DNA of 64,000 bases from Bin76 sp963665765 (GTDB taxonomy: Bacteria > Actinomycetota > Acidimicrobiia > Spongiisociales > ZC4RG35): assembly GCA_963665765.1 (NCBI GenBank), contig OY762464.1, positions 558,001 through 622,000 of the forward strand. The letters run 5' to 3'. A model generated the notes under the pieces. That model saw only the letters and a program-made list of their open reading frames with translations. It made no database searches and was not told the origin of the DNA. Positions 51,939 through 60,085 of this stretch are shown piece by piece. Position 1 is the first letter of the stretch; each line of letters begins with the position of its first letter. Made by a program: the position numbers and the translations under genes.

Positions 51939-54608
51939 ATGAACCCCCCACAAACCTCAATGGAAACCATCTCCACGCCCCTCGGACGGAGGAAAATCGC
52001 CCGGCTCGACTCGGTGCCGGGGGCCGATGCCCTTCCCTATTCGATCAAGGTTTTGCTGGAGTCGGCCATACGCAACCTGGGCCGACCCGGTTTCGCTTCC
52101 CGGGATGTGGCGACCATCGCCGCTTATCACCCCAACCGGTCCTCTGCCCGGGAAATCCCCTTCCTCCCCGGACGAGTGATCCTGCAGGACTTCACCGGAG
52201 TTCCCGCGGTGGTGGATCTGGCCGCTATGCGGGACGCGGTGGTGGCCATGACCGGCAATCCGGAGGCCGCTCAGAAGGTGAACCCCCTGGTGCCGGTTGA
52301 CCTGGTGATCGACCACAGTGTGCAGATCGACGTCTTCAACCGTCCCGACGCCCTGATGATCAACTCCCGACGGGAGTTCGAACGCAACCAGCAGCGATAC
52401 CAGCTGCTCAAATGGGCGCAGTCGGCATTCGACAACTTCCGGGTGGTGCCTCCCGCCACAGGCATCGTGCATCAGGTAAACCTGGAATACCTGGCCAAAG
52501 TTGTTTGGGACGACGGGGAGTGGCTGTATCCCGACAGCCTGGTGGGCACGGACTCCCATACCACCATGATCAACGGCTTGGGGGTGGCCGGCTGGGGAGT
52601 GGGCGGGATAGAGGCCGAGGCGGTGATGGTGGGCCAACCCATCTTCATGCTCCTCCCCGAGGTGGTCGGAGTCCGGCTGGTGGGACAGATCCGGGAGGGT
52701 TCCACCGCCACCGACCTGGTGCTGCGGATCACCGAGTTGCTCCGCCACCACGGAGTGGTGGGCAAATTTGTCGAATTCGACGGTCCGGGGCTTCATTCCA
52801 TGCCCGTGGCCACCCGAGCCACCATCGCCAACATGGCACCCGAATATGGCGCCACGGTGGGCTTTTTCCCGGTTGACAGCCAGACCACCCAATACCTCCA
52901 ACTGTCCGGACGCCCCCCCGAGCTGGTGGAAACAGTGGAGCAATACTGTCGGGAACAGGGACTGTGGCGGGACGACCGGGAGATCTCCTATCACGCCCAC
53001 CTGGAATTGGATCTGGGCACGGTGGAGCCCTCCCTGGCGGGTCCCCGCCGTCCTCAGGACCGCATCCCGCTGTTCCGGATGAAGGAGCAATGGCGCTCGG
53101 ACCTCGCTTCGGTGTTCGAAAGAACCTCTTCCGGCAGCGCCGGGGTCGCCGAGGAAGTGAGCCTGAACGGGGACACTTTCGATCTGGAGGACGGTCGGGT
53201 GGTGATCGCCGCCATCACTTCCTGCACCAACACTTCCAATCCGGCGGTGATGGTGGGAGCGGGGCTTTTGGCTCGCAACGCCCGGCGTGCAGGTCTGGGG
53301 CGTCGGCCCTGGGTCAAGACTTCGCTGGCTCCCGGCTCTCAAGTAGTGACCGACTATCTCGATCGGGCCGGGCTCACCCAGGATCTGGAAGCGCTGGGTT
53401 TCTATCTGGTGGGCTATGGATGCACCACCTGCATCGGCAATTCCGGACCGCTCCCCGAACCCATCTCCGAAGCCATCGACTCCGCCGACCTGGTGGCGGC
53501 CAGTGTGCTGTCGGGCAACCGCAATTTCGAGGGCCGCATCAGTCCCCACATCCAGGCCAACTATCTGGCCTCTCCTCCCCTGGTGGTGGCCTATGCCCTG
53601 GCCGGCACGGTCGACTGGGACCCGGCCTCCGAGCCGCTGGGCACCGATACCGAGGGCCGGGAAGTGTTCCTGCGGGACATCTGGCCCTCCCAGGAAGAGG
53701 TCACTTCCATCATCGACCGTCACGTGAGCCGCGAGCAGTTCAACTCCCGCTATGCCGATGTCTTCACCGGTGCTGAGGAATGGCAAGCCGTTGAAATGGA
53801 GCAGAGCCGACTGTACGACTGGTCCGCGGAGTCAACCTACATCCAGTCGCCTCCCTTCTTCGCGGACCTCACCCCCGAACCACGCCCGGTTCGGCCCATC
53901 CGGGGCGCCCGGGCGCTGGTGATGGTGGGCGATTCGATCACCACCGATCACATATCGCCGGCCGGCCCCATCTCTGCCCAAACTCCGGCGGGACGTTACC
54001 TGATAGGGCGGGGCGTGCCGCCTTCGGAGTTCAACTCCTACGGCGCCCGCCGGGGCAACGATCGGATCATGAGCCGGGGCACCTTCGCCAACCTTCGGGT
54101 GCGGAACCTGCTGGCCCCCGGCACGGTGGGTGGATTCACCACCGACTTCGGCGACGGTCGGGTCAAAACCATATTCGAGGCGGCCGGTGACTATCGAGAA
54201 CGGGGCACCCCGTTGATAGTCATCGCCGGGCGAGATTACGGGATGGGGTCCTCCCGGGACTGGGCGGCCAAAGGGCCTTTCCTGCTGGGAGTGCGAGCTG
54301 TGATCGCCGAAAGCTACGAGCGCATCCACCGCACCAACTTGGTGATGATGGGCCTGCTTCCCCTGCAGTTCGAAGAAGGCGACAACCCCCGGACCCTGGG
54401 ATTGTCGGGCAGGGAAACGTTCCACATTCCGATTGATCAATCACTGTCCCCCGGCCGGCGGGTGGTGGTAAGAGCCGAGGATGAGAACGGAACCGGCCGG
54501 GAGTTTGGGGCCATCGTCCGGATAGACACCCCCATTGAGGTGGACTACTACCGGCACGGAGGAATCCTCCCCTACGTGCTGCGCCAAATGGCCGGCGAAT
54601 CAGGCTGA
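51939..54608 (+). CDS. acnA: Aconitate hydratase A
   Basis: This 889-residue monomeric aconitase starts with ATG at 51939, 8 bp after the regulator, with AAGGA upstream. The 4Fe-4S ligands are Cys429 in ITSCTNTSNP and Cys495 and Cys498 in YGCTTCIGNSG. Other landmarks are VGTDSHTTMINGLGVAGWGV, GDSITTDHISPAG and GRDYGMGSSRDWAAKG, the swivel-domain active site. It interconverts citrate and isocitrate, supplying isocitrate to the TCA cycle and to isocitrate lyase, encoded further right. Aconitase is itself oxidant-sensitive, so co-transcription with an Fe-S sensor makes sense. Confidence 0.96.
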   Translation: MNPPQTSMETISTPLGRRKIARLDSVPGADALPYSIKVLLESAIRNLGRPGFASRDVATIAAYHPNRSSAREIPFLPGRVILQDFTGVPAVVDLAAMRDAVVAMTGNPEAAQKVNPLVPVDLVIDHSVQIDVFNRPDALMINSRREFERNQQRYQLLKWAQSAFDNFRVVPPATGIVHQVNLEYLAKVVWDDGEWLYPDSLVGTDSHTTMINGLGVAGWGVGGIEAEAVMVGQPIFMLLPEVVGVRLVGQIREGSTATDLVLRITELLRHHGVVGKFVEFDGPGLHSMPVATRATIANMAPEYGATVGFFPVDSQTTQYLQLSGRPPELVETVEQYCREQGLWRDDREISYHAHLELDLGTVEPSLAGPRRPQDRIPLFRMKEQWRSDLASVFERTSSGSAGVAEEVSLNGDTFDLEDGRVVIAAITSCTNTSNPAVMVGAGLLARNARRAGLGRRPWVKTSLAPGSQVVTDYLDRAGLTQDLEALGFYLVGYGCTTCIGNSGPLPEPISEAIDSADLVAASVLSGNRNFEGRISPHIQANYLASPPLVVAYALAGTVDWDPASEPLGTDTEGREVFLRDIWPSQEEVTSIIDRHVSREQFNSRYADVFTGAEEWQAVEMEQSRLYDWSAESTYIQSPPFFADLTPEPRPVRPIRGARALVMVGDSITTDHISPAGPISAQTPAGRYLIGRGVPPSEFNSYGARRGNDRIMSRGTFANLRVRNLLAPGTVGGFTTDFGDGRVKTIFEAAGDYRERGTPLIVIAGRDYGMGSSRDWAAKGPFLLGVRAVIAESYERIHRTNLVMMGLLPLQFEEGDNPRTLGLSGRETFHIPIDQSLSPGRRVVVRAEDENGTGREFGAIVRIDTPIEVDYYRHGGILPYVLRQMAGESG

Positions 54609-54920
54609 CTCCCCAAAAGTTCCCTCACAAGGCAAGCGCCGATCGCAACGCCCGATCAACTTTGATTGGATTTGGCATCCCAGCACTACCGGCCAAATCC
54701 ACCTGGCGGGGCAGCCCCCAGGGGAAGATTTCAGTTTCCGCGACGGTGGGGGACTCAATACTCGGGCCAGACCTCGAGAGCTGCGGCAAGGAAGCTCTCT
54801 GCAATCCGCAGATCTTCGTCGGCATATGACCTGGCCGCCCGCGGCAGATATGGCGTCTGACGCCACGAGGCGGCATCCCAAGATTTCCTCCGTCACGTTG
54901 CTCGATGTCTTGGGATCAGG
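54609..54920. other. Convergent intergenic region of 312 bp without a supported gene
   Basis: The region lies between the ends of acnA (+) and the CitE-like gene (-). Open frames on both strands show no ribosome binding site or family resemblance. No clear terminator hairpin was found by eye. Confidence 0.4.
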
Positions 54921-55757
54921 TCAGTGATCCATTTCCCGCAAAGCTCGGCGGGCGCGGCGGACCACTGCCTCGTCGATCATTGCTCCTTGTGGATCGCGGA
55001 TGGCTCCCCTGCCTTCTGCCAGAGCTTGATCGTATGACTCCACCAGTTGGCGGGCGGATTCCAGTTCTTTGGGTGAAGGACTGAAGACTTCGTTGATCAC
55101 CGGGACTTGGGCGGGATGGATGGCGGATCCCGAGGAGAAGCCACACTTGCGCAGCATCCGGGCCGACCCCCTCAATCCATCGAGATCCCCCAGGTCCGTC
55201 CACACCGGACCGATCGGACCCCCCAGGCCGCCCGCCGCGCAGGCCCACACCAGTCTGGACCGAGCCGGATGCCAGAGCATCGGATCGGGTCCATGTTGCA
55301 GGCCCAGGTCGGCAGCCAGGTCCTCCTCTCCAATCGCCAAGCTCACCACCGATGGGTGTTCGGCGATGGGGAGTGCCTCCCAAAGACCCCGGGCGCTTTC
55401 GATCAGAGCGATCAGACGCAGGCGCCTTGGGAACCCCAACCGTTCAATTCGGTTCATCAAGTCATCAAGACTTGACGAGGTTGCTTTGGGGACCATCAGA
55501 GTATCCACCGACGTTTCGGCCAGAGCCTTCAGGTCGGCCTGCAGTTCGTCCGGCTCGCAGTTGACCCTAACAGCCACCCCGGCGCCGGCCGCCTCCATCT
55601 GCGGAATGGCATCCCGGATCGTTCGCCGCGCCTCGGCCTTGGAGCCAGGAGCGACCGCATCCTCCAAATCGAGGATGAGCATATCCGCTCCCCGCCTCGG
55701 CGCCTTGGCCAGCATGGCCGGACGGTCACCGGGAACATATAGAAGGCTTCGCATCAT
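54921..55757 (-). CDS. HpcH/HpaI-CitE-like lyase
   Basis: This 278-residue TIM-barrel lyase resembles the CitE/malyl-CoA lyase group. It starts RSLLYVPGDRPAMLAKAP, then MLILDLEDAVAPGSKAEAR (metal-proximal Asp/Glu), the catalytic Arg in VAVRVNC, VPKATSSSLD, IALIESARGL and GEEDLAADLG (metal Glu/Asp). It probably cleaves or hydrolyses a CoA thioester such as citramalyl-CoA or malyl-CoA. It lies 36 bp after the acyl-CoA dehydrogenase, suggesting a shared acyl-CoA pathway. Confidence 0.85.
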   Translation of the reverse strand: MMRSLLYVPGDRPAMLAKAPRRGADMLILDLEDAVAPGSKAEARRTIRDAIPQMEAAGAGVAVRVNCEPDELQADLKALAETSVDTLMVPKATSSSLDDLMNRIERLGFPRRLRLIALIESARGLWEALPIAEHPSVVSLAIGEEDLAADLGLQHGPDPMLWHPARSRLVWACAAGGLGGPIGPVWTDLGDLDGLRGSARMLRKCGFSSGSAIHPAQVPVINEVFSPSPKELESARQLVESYDQALAEGRGAIRDPQGAMIDEAVVRRARRALREMDH

Positions 55758-55793
55758 CTCATCGCCGGTCCCGCCTCGGAGAGTGGTGGGAAA

Positions 55794-57041
55794 TCAGCCG
55801 CCCGGCATGGGATCGAAGTCGATGCCCAGTTCGGCCTTTCCCAAATGTTCTTCCATCTCCGGCGCCTTGAAGATGATCGCTGACTGAGCCATCAAATCCC
55901 GGTACATCCGCTCGAAAGGACTGGCGGCCACGATCCCATGGGCCCCGGCCAGACGGAAGGACTCCCGGGCCACTTCCTCGGTCATCCGCCGGATGTGATA
56001 GAGGGCCATCAAGCTGATCCAGGCCCGCTCCTCCTGGGGGTAATGAGGGTCCGAAAGCCGGGCGGTTATATCGTAGAGCACCGTGTGGGCCGAACGCACC
56101 CAAAAGCTCATTCTCCCATAGGTGGACTGAGCCCATCCCACATCGGCTCTAGTCAAAGTTGGCTGGCCCTTGATGGCAACTGCGATCCCTCCCTTGCGCT
56201 TGCGCAGGAATCCGGCCATATAGTCCAGAATCCGGCGGCAATGGCCCAGTTGCATCCCACCCGCCGAGAGATTGAGGAGACCAAACGCCATGTGCTGCAC
56301 TTCCCCTTCATCATCGGTAAAAGTGGCCTGAGGCTGGTCCAGATCTCGGACAATGGTGTAGCGATCCGGCACGAAGGCATTTTCGATTGTCACCGAATTG
56401 GTGGCCGTCCCCCGCAACCCCATGGCGTTCCAGTCATGGTTGATAGTCAAACCGGGAGTCCCCACCGGAACGAACAGCACCAGCAGCCTGCGGCCCTGCA
56501 ACTCACCTTGCTCATCCACGACCGAGCCGATGGTCCCCACATAGGTTGCCCCGTCCGAGTTGGTGGCGAACCCCACCCTCCCGTTGCCCAGCCAACCGCC
56601 GTCCACCCGACGGAATCTGGCGCCCACCTTGGTCACGTCCAACTCGTCAGACGGCGCCGAAGCGGCGCCGCAAAACATGGACTGGTTCTCGGCGCAGTCC
56701 CGAAGCAGGGCGGCCATGTTCTGGTCCCCAAAAGCGTAAGGTCCGATCAGGTCGAGCGCCGACCAGTGCATGTTGGTGCAGGCTGCCGACACCGGATCAC
56801 CATAGGCGATCACCTCCGCCACCTTGGTTCTGGTGGCAATGTTGTGACCAGGCCCACCGAACTGGGAATGGATGGCCATCGACGGGACTCCCACCGACTT
56901 GAGCGCCTGCATGTTCTCCAACGGATACCGCGATTCCCGGTCGTTGTGGGCGGCCCTTCCGAAAAAATCCCCCTCCCTGACCACATTCTCAACGAGCTTC
57001 ACATAGTCATGGTCAATCATGTCTGCCGATCCGGTATTCAT
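55794..57041 (-). CDS. Acyl-CoA dehydrogenase family flavoprotein
   Basis: This is a 415-residue protein of the acyl-CoA dehydrogenase fold. I used the ATG at 57041 (MNTGSADMIDHDY) rather than an upstream in-frame start that adds an unlikely extension. It shows HSQFGGPGH, a central beta domain around DWNAMGLRGTATNSVTIENA, and a C-terminal four-helix part with FRLAGAHGIVAASPFERMYR. The motif pattern is also seen in flavin-dependent monooxygenases of this fold (HsaA/DszC-like), so a dehydrogenase reaction is not certain. It forms an operon with the CitE-like lyase. Confidence 0.83.
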   Translation of the reverse strand: MNTGSADMIDHDYVKLVENVVREGDFFGRAAHNDRESRYPLENMQALKSVGVPSMAIHSQFGGPGHNIATRTKVAEVIAYGDPVSAACTNMHWSALDLIGPYAFGDQNMAALLRDCAENQSMFCGAASAPSDELDVTKVGARFRRVDGGWLGNGRVGFATNSDGATYVGTIGSVVDEQGELQGRRLLVLFVPVGTPGLTINHDWNAMGLRGTATNSVTIENAFVPDRYTIVRDLDQPQATFTDDEGEVQHMAFGLLNLSAGGMQLGHCRRILDYMAGFLRKRKGGIAVAIKGQPTLTRADVGWAQSTYGRMSFWVRSAHTVLYDITARLSDPHYPQEERAWISLMALYHIRRMTEEVARESFRLAGAHGIVAASPFERMYRDLMAQSAIIFKAPEMEEHLGKAELGIDFDPMPGG

Positions 57042-57640
57042 GCTCACGGGGAGTAAGACTAATCCGCCCTGTACCACCCGGCCGCTCGCCAACACCAGTC
57101 CGGTATGTTTGATATGCCTGCACTCTCGGCAACACCTCAGCCAAGCCGAGCGGATGCAAGTCCCAGAACGCCTCCGTTTAGCAGGCCGGGCAAATTCGCG
57201 AAAAAAGCGGGCGGCGAAGGTTGTCTATGTCACAGCCCAGACGGCATATTGATGGAGTCGGACACCTCCCGGTCTCCTTCGACGTCGTGGGGACATACGC
57301 TTACCATCAGTCTCCACAGGGTCCTCCTTTTTCGGATGCGAATTGCTTCAGCACCCGATATGGAGGCCCCCCCTCACACTTGAACCGCCGCGCCGCCCGC
57401 ACGAGCTCGTTGGATCAAGCTCGCCGCTCCTACACCGATGAGGGGAGCGGGTGCCTGAGAACGACCAACGCCTCCTCCAGAGTCGGGAGAGGTTTCAGCT
57501 CGGTCGGAATCCCCCCACTCTTCCATCCGATGTGCCGCGCTACCGTCCTCCAAGGCAGCCAACGCCTCCTGGGCAGTCGGGAACGGAACACGCGCCGAAG
57601 CAGGCGTGGGGTTACGTCGGAGCTTCGCCTCCTTCTGTGA
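57042..57640. other. Intergenic region of 599 bp without a supported gene
   Basis: The region lies between the acyl-CoA dehydrogenase start and the end of the repeated secreted-protein locus. The minus strand downstream of the 81-residue gene has short frames with protein-like pieces (FPTAQEALAALEDG, and in another frame LPTLEEALVVLRH). They lie in different frames without start signals and may be decayed remains of another small gene of the locus. Confidence 0.4.
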
Positions 57641-57886
57641 TCATGTGCGACCCACCCAACCCTCCGCCACGGCGGTAAGCGGCGGAACGCCGATGTTGTT
57701 GAGCCCTCCCACCAGAACGCCCCCGCGCTCGGCGCACGGATGCCCCCATTTGCCGAAATGGAGGCGATACCTGTAGGGCCCATTGCCCCCACTCCATAGG
57801 ACGGTTATAGGGCTGCCCTCCGGGAGAGCAGCCAGTTCCTCGGGTGTCAGCCAAGGCATTTGCTGATCGGCGCTAGATCCCACCAT
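57641..57886 (-). CDS. Small protein of unknown family, locus unit 1
   Basis: This is an 81-residue cytoplasmic protein. GAAAGGAA lies 6-13 bases before the ATG at 57886; a longer frame upstream runs back through the hairpin and is not likely. The first 28 residues (MVGSSADQQMPWLTPEELAA onward) are identical at DNA level to the paralogue at 59419-59709. After that the two diverge but still align (KWGHPCAERG against KWGYPYAESRG, then IG-PP-TAV-GWV). No known domain is recognised. It follows the secreted protein gene after the conserved hairpin. Confidence 0.6.
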   Translation of the reverse strand: MVGSSADQQMPWLTPEELAALPEGSPITVLWSGGNGPYRYRLHFGKWGHPCAERGGVLVGGLNNIGVPPLTAVAEGWVGRT

Positions 57887-58262
57887 GCACGTTCCTTTCT
57901 CTTGGTTGGGCGATGGGGCCTGCGTCGGAAACACCGCAGGCCCCATCGCGCTCGGTTTAGCGGGCAACCATCCGAGTGTGTGTCACGTAACTGGTGCGGG
58001 TTCGTGTCTCGGCGCCGCAATGCTGGTAGGGCACTTTGTCGTAAACGGTGGTCGTTACGGTCTGGTACTGGCGCTCGTAGGTTTCTTGGCCTGCGATCTC
58101 GACCTCAATCAATGCGCCGGCCTCCGGGTCCCACCGGAATTCGGTTACGGTGTCAATCACTGTTACCCATACCCAGGCGTTGTAAGAGACTTCCCGGGGC
58201 ACTAGTCGGTAGAGGGTGGTGCATACCGTGACTGTGTAGTGGGTGGTGACCGCTACCTGGTA
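57801..58262 (-). repeat. 462-bp direct repeat, copy 1
   Basis: As far as can be read by eye this block is identical to 59624-60085, at an offset of 1823 bp. It covers the last 101 codons of the secreted gene, the hairpin and the first 28 codons of the small downstream gene. Sequences on both sides are diverged or unrelated, so the boundaries are sharp. Confidence 0.85.
57911..57948 (-). terminator. Perfect 14-bp hairpin between secreted and small genes, unit 1
   Basis: CGATGGGGCCTGCG and CGCAGGCCCCATCG pair perfectly around a 10-base loop, 8 bp after the secreted gene's stop. There is no T-run on the transcribed strand, so it may work as an mRNA-stabilising or attenuating structure rather than a full terminator. 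Confidence 0.6.
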
Positions 58263-59156
58263 CGACTCCTGAACCATGATCGGTTGGGGGGTCGGTGGTG
58301 GCTGGGCGGGGGCCCTCGGAGCAGCCCTCGGAGATCTGTCCACCGAATCAGTATCGGAGGAAGACGTCTTGACCCGGCTCTGTGGCTGGGATGCGGTGCC
58401 ACTATCGCTCATGCTGGTGGGCGTGGGCGTGCTGGTGGGCGTGCTCGAATACCTGGGGGTAGGTTCGGGCGTGGGCGTGGGGTCTGGGTCGGATGTGGGC
58501 GTGGGCGTCGGGGTATGCGGCGGGTTCTTGCGGGGCGTGTCGGTGGGCTGTGGTACCTGTACCTGGCTGGTGTCCGGCTGTCGAATGCCATTGCGCCGGG
58601 GTCCTCCGCGGTTATGGGGTTGTATATATGGCGCTATCTGCTGCTGTGCCCATGTGTGGCCATCGACATCGTAGCCGTTCTGCCGGGCGCCGTGTTCGGT
58701 CATGTCCACATGTTTGTCCTCTTGGCGTCCGTCATAGGTATCCCGGTTATCCTGGATCTGCTGGATTTGTTCGGGGCTGGGCTCCGTATTGTCTGGGTCT
58801 GGCGGATCGACGGGCTGCGGGTGCGCCGGTGGGGTAGAGGGGTTGTCTGCGGGTGCGGGTGCGGGTCCGCTGTCTGGCGGCTTGGGTGTTGTGCCTAAAT
58901 CGCCGGGCTCGTCTTGCCTGGGTGGTCTCGGCGGTGCTGTGTTGTCCTCCATCGGGTCGGTCCGCGGTGGCGGCCCGGGTTCGGGTCGGGCTTCCTCGTA
59001 TGAGGTCATCTGGTCATCTTCCGGGAAGGATTCTTGCTCTATGGTGGGCTCGCTCCCTCCCGGTCCAGTAATTGCGGCTGCTGCTGGCGCGGCCATGGAC
59101 AAAAACAGGGCCACGAGCAGCATGGTGGCCAGTAGGGATCGTCTAAAGGTTCTCAC
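57957..59156 (-). CDS. Modular secreted protein, Pro/Thr-rich, locus unit 1
   Basis: This is a 399-residue exported protein starting with GTG, with AGGAGAAAAAG directly upstream. A Sec signal (SLLATMLLVALFLSMAAPAA, cleavage near residue 28) is followed by an acidic/Pro-rich stretch, a helical middle (SPEQIQQIQDNRDTYDGRQE) and a long PTPTPTS-type low-complexity stalk. Residues 299-399 form a beta-rich domain with two cysteines (TVTVCTTLYRLV and YQHCGAETRTRTSYV), identical to the end of the paralogue in unit 2. No sortase motif or membrane anchor is seen, so it is probably released or held by other means. The family is unknown to me; the layout suggests a stalk with a conserved C-terminal head or export domain. 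Confidence 0.78.
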   Translation of the reverse strand: MRTFRRSLLATMLLVALFLSMAAPAAAAITGPGGSEPTIEQESFPEDDQMTSYEEARPEPGPPPRTDPMEDNTAPPRPPRQDEPGDLGTTPKPPDSGPAPAPADNPSTPPAHPQPVDPPDPDNTEPSPEQIQQIQDNRDTYDGRQEDKHVDMTEHGARQNGYDVDGHTWAQQQIAPYIQPHNRGGPRRNGIRQPDTSQVQVPQPTDTPRKNPPHTPTPTPTSDPDPTPTPEPTPRYSSTPTSTPTPTSMSDSGTASQPQSRVKTSSSDTDSVDRSPRAAPRAPAQPPPTPQPIMVQESYQVAVTTHYTVTVCTTLYRLVPREVSYNAWVWVTVIDTVTEFRWDPEAGALIEVEIAGQETYERQYQTVTTTVYDKVPYQHCGAETRTRTSYVTHTRMVAR

Positions 59157-59220
59157 CTTTTTCTCCTCTCGTTATTCGGTATCGGCGCAGTCGGTCAGAC
59201 TGCCTGTTCTGGTCGCTCAT
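59143..59220 (-). CDS. 25-residue peptide ORF overlapping the secreted gene start, unit 1
   Basis: This is a 26-codon frame with GAAAGGAG 6-13 bases before the ATG. The peptide is basic (LRRYRITRGEKGEN) and closely matches the peptide at 61059-61136, differing at seven positions. Its last codons overlap the first 14 bases of the secreted gene in another frame, and its own sequence contains the secreted gene's ribosome binding site. It could be a leader peptide that couples translation, or a small functional protein. Confidence 0.6.
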   Translation of the reverse strand: MSDQNRQSDRLRRYRITRGEKGENL

Positions 59221-59422
59221 GGTGAGCTCCTTTCTGGCCCGCCGCATGATAAAACTCAACCCGTCCGGACGGCTTCCGCCCAGCACCCATTCCGCCCGTC
59301 GCCAACCTGACAGCGACAGGGCGTGAGCGAACAACAAATGGTTCATCCACGTCAGCCCAGTTTCGCAGCCACCTCCCATTAATCACAACGCGAGGTTTGA
59401 CGGATCCGAGAAGCCGGCTCAT
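59195..59422 (-). CDS. Small protein of unknown family, unit 1, possibly frameshifted
   Basis: This 75-residue frame starts by ATGA overlap with the 96-residue gene. Its beginning (KPRVVINGRW) resembles RPQVAVLINGRC of the 55-residue gene in unit 2. The part resembling the second half of that protein (RPDGLSFIMRRARKEL against SQDGILEFNSLRRERS) lies in a different frame. This suggests a frameshift in this copy, or two overlapping frames. Both readings continue into the 25-residue ORF. Confidence 0.4.
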   Translation of the reverse strand: MSRLLGSVKPRVVINGRWLRNWADVDEPFVVRSRPVAVRLATGGMGAGRKPSGRVEFYHAAGQKGAHHERPEQAV

Positions 59423-59709
59423 GTGACGTGCTTCTCAATGTTGGGACAGGGCCGGGACGGGAAATCCTTCCCGGCCACCCAGCCTGGCACCACGGCGGTA
59501 CCGGGTGGCCGGCCGATCAAATCCAGGACGCCCACGTAGGTCCCCCGACTCTCGGCGTACGGGTAACCCCACTTGCTGAATCGGAGGTGGTATTTGTGGG
59601 GACCGTTGCCTCCGCTCCAGAGAACGGTTATAGGGCTGCCCTCCGGGAGAGCAGCCAGTTCCTCGGGTGTCAGCCAAGGCATTTGCTGATCGGCGCTAGA
59701 TCCCACCAT
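59419..59709 (-). CDS. Small protein of unknown family, locus unit 2
   Basis: This 96-residue paralogue of the 81-residue protein in unit 1 shares its ribosome binding site and identical first 28 codons. The second half is diverged and 15 residues longer (ending CPNIEKHVT). Its stop overlaps the next small gene by ATGA. No recognised domain. Confidence 0.6.
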   Translation of the reverse strand: MVGSSADQQMPWLTPEELAALPEGSPITVLWSGGNGPHKYHLRFSKWGYPYAESRGTYVGVLDLIGRPPGTAVVPGWVAGKDFPSRPCPNIEKHVT

Positions 59710-60085
59710 GCACGTTCCTTTCTCTTGGTTGGGCGATGGGGCCTGCGTCGGAAACACCGCAGGCCCCATCGCGCTCGGTTTAGCGGGCAACCATCCGAGT
59801 GTGTGTCACGTAACTGGTGCGGGTTCGTGTCTCGGCGCCGCAATGCTGGTAGGGCACTTTGTCGTAAACGGTGGTCGTTACGGTCTGGTACTGGCGCTCG
59901 TAGGTTTCTTGGCCTGCGATCTCGACCTCAATCAATGCGCCGGCCTCCGGGTCCCACCGGAATTCGGTTACGGTGTCAATCACTGTTACCCATACCCAGG
60001 CGTTGTAAGAGACTTCCCGGGGCACTAGTCGGTAGAGGGTGGTGCATACCGTGACTGTGTAGTGGGTGGTGACCGCTACCTGGTA
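59624..60085 (-). repeat. 462-bp direct repeat, copy 2
   Basis: This is the partner of 57801-58262. The identity spans a gene boundary while the coding regions on both sides differ, including synonymous changes in the small gene immediately beyond the boundary (the codons for WSGGNGP). This is the pattern expected of recent gene conversion or unequal recombination. Confidence 0.85.
59734..59771 (-). terminator. Perfect 14-bp hairpin between secreted and small genes, unit 2
   Basis: This is the same hairpin as in unit 1 (offset 1823 bp), lying 8 bp after the stop of the second secreted gene and 24 bp before the ATG of the 96-residue gene. Confidence 0.6.

Noticed and set aside
51957..53786. 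609-codon minus-strand frame opposite acnA
   Set aside because: The product is His/Gly/Arg-rich without domains and mirrors the codon bias of the aconitase gene, which is certain.
57430..57792. 120-codon minus-strand frame overlapping the 81-residue gene
   Set aside because: It contains a protein-like end (LPTLEEALVVLRH), but the rest is Arg/Trp-rich and overlaps a better-supported gene with a strong ribosome binding site. It may hold a decayed fragment, not a gene.
59143..59379. 78-codon frame extending the 25-residue ORF upstream
   Set aside because: The strong ribosome binding site is at the internal ATG, and in unit 2 a stop codon separates the corresponding upstream frame from the 25-residue ORF.
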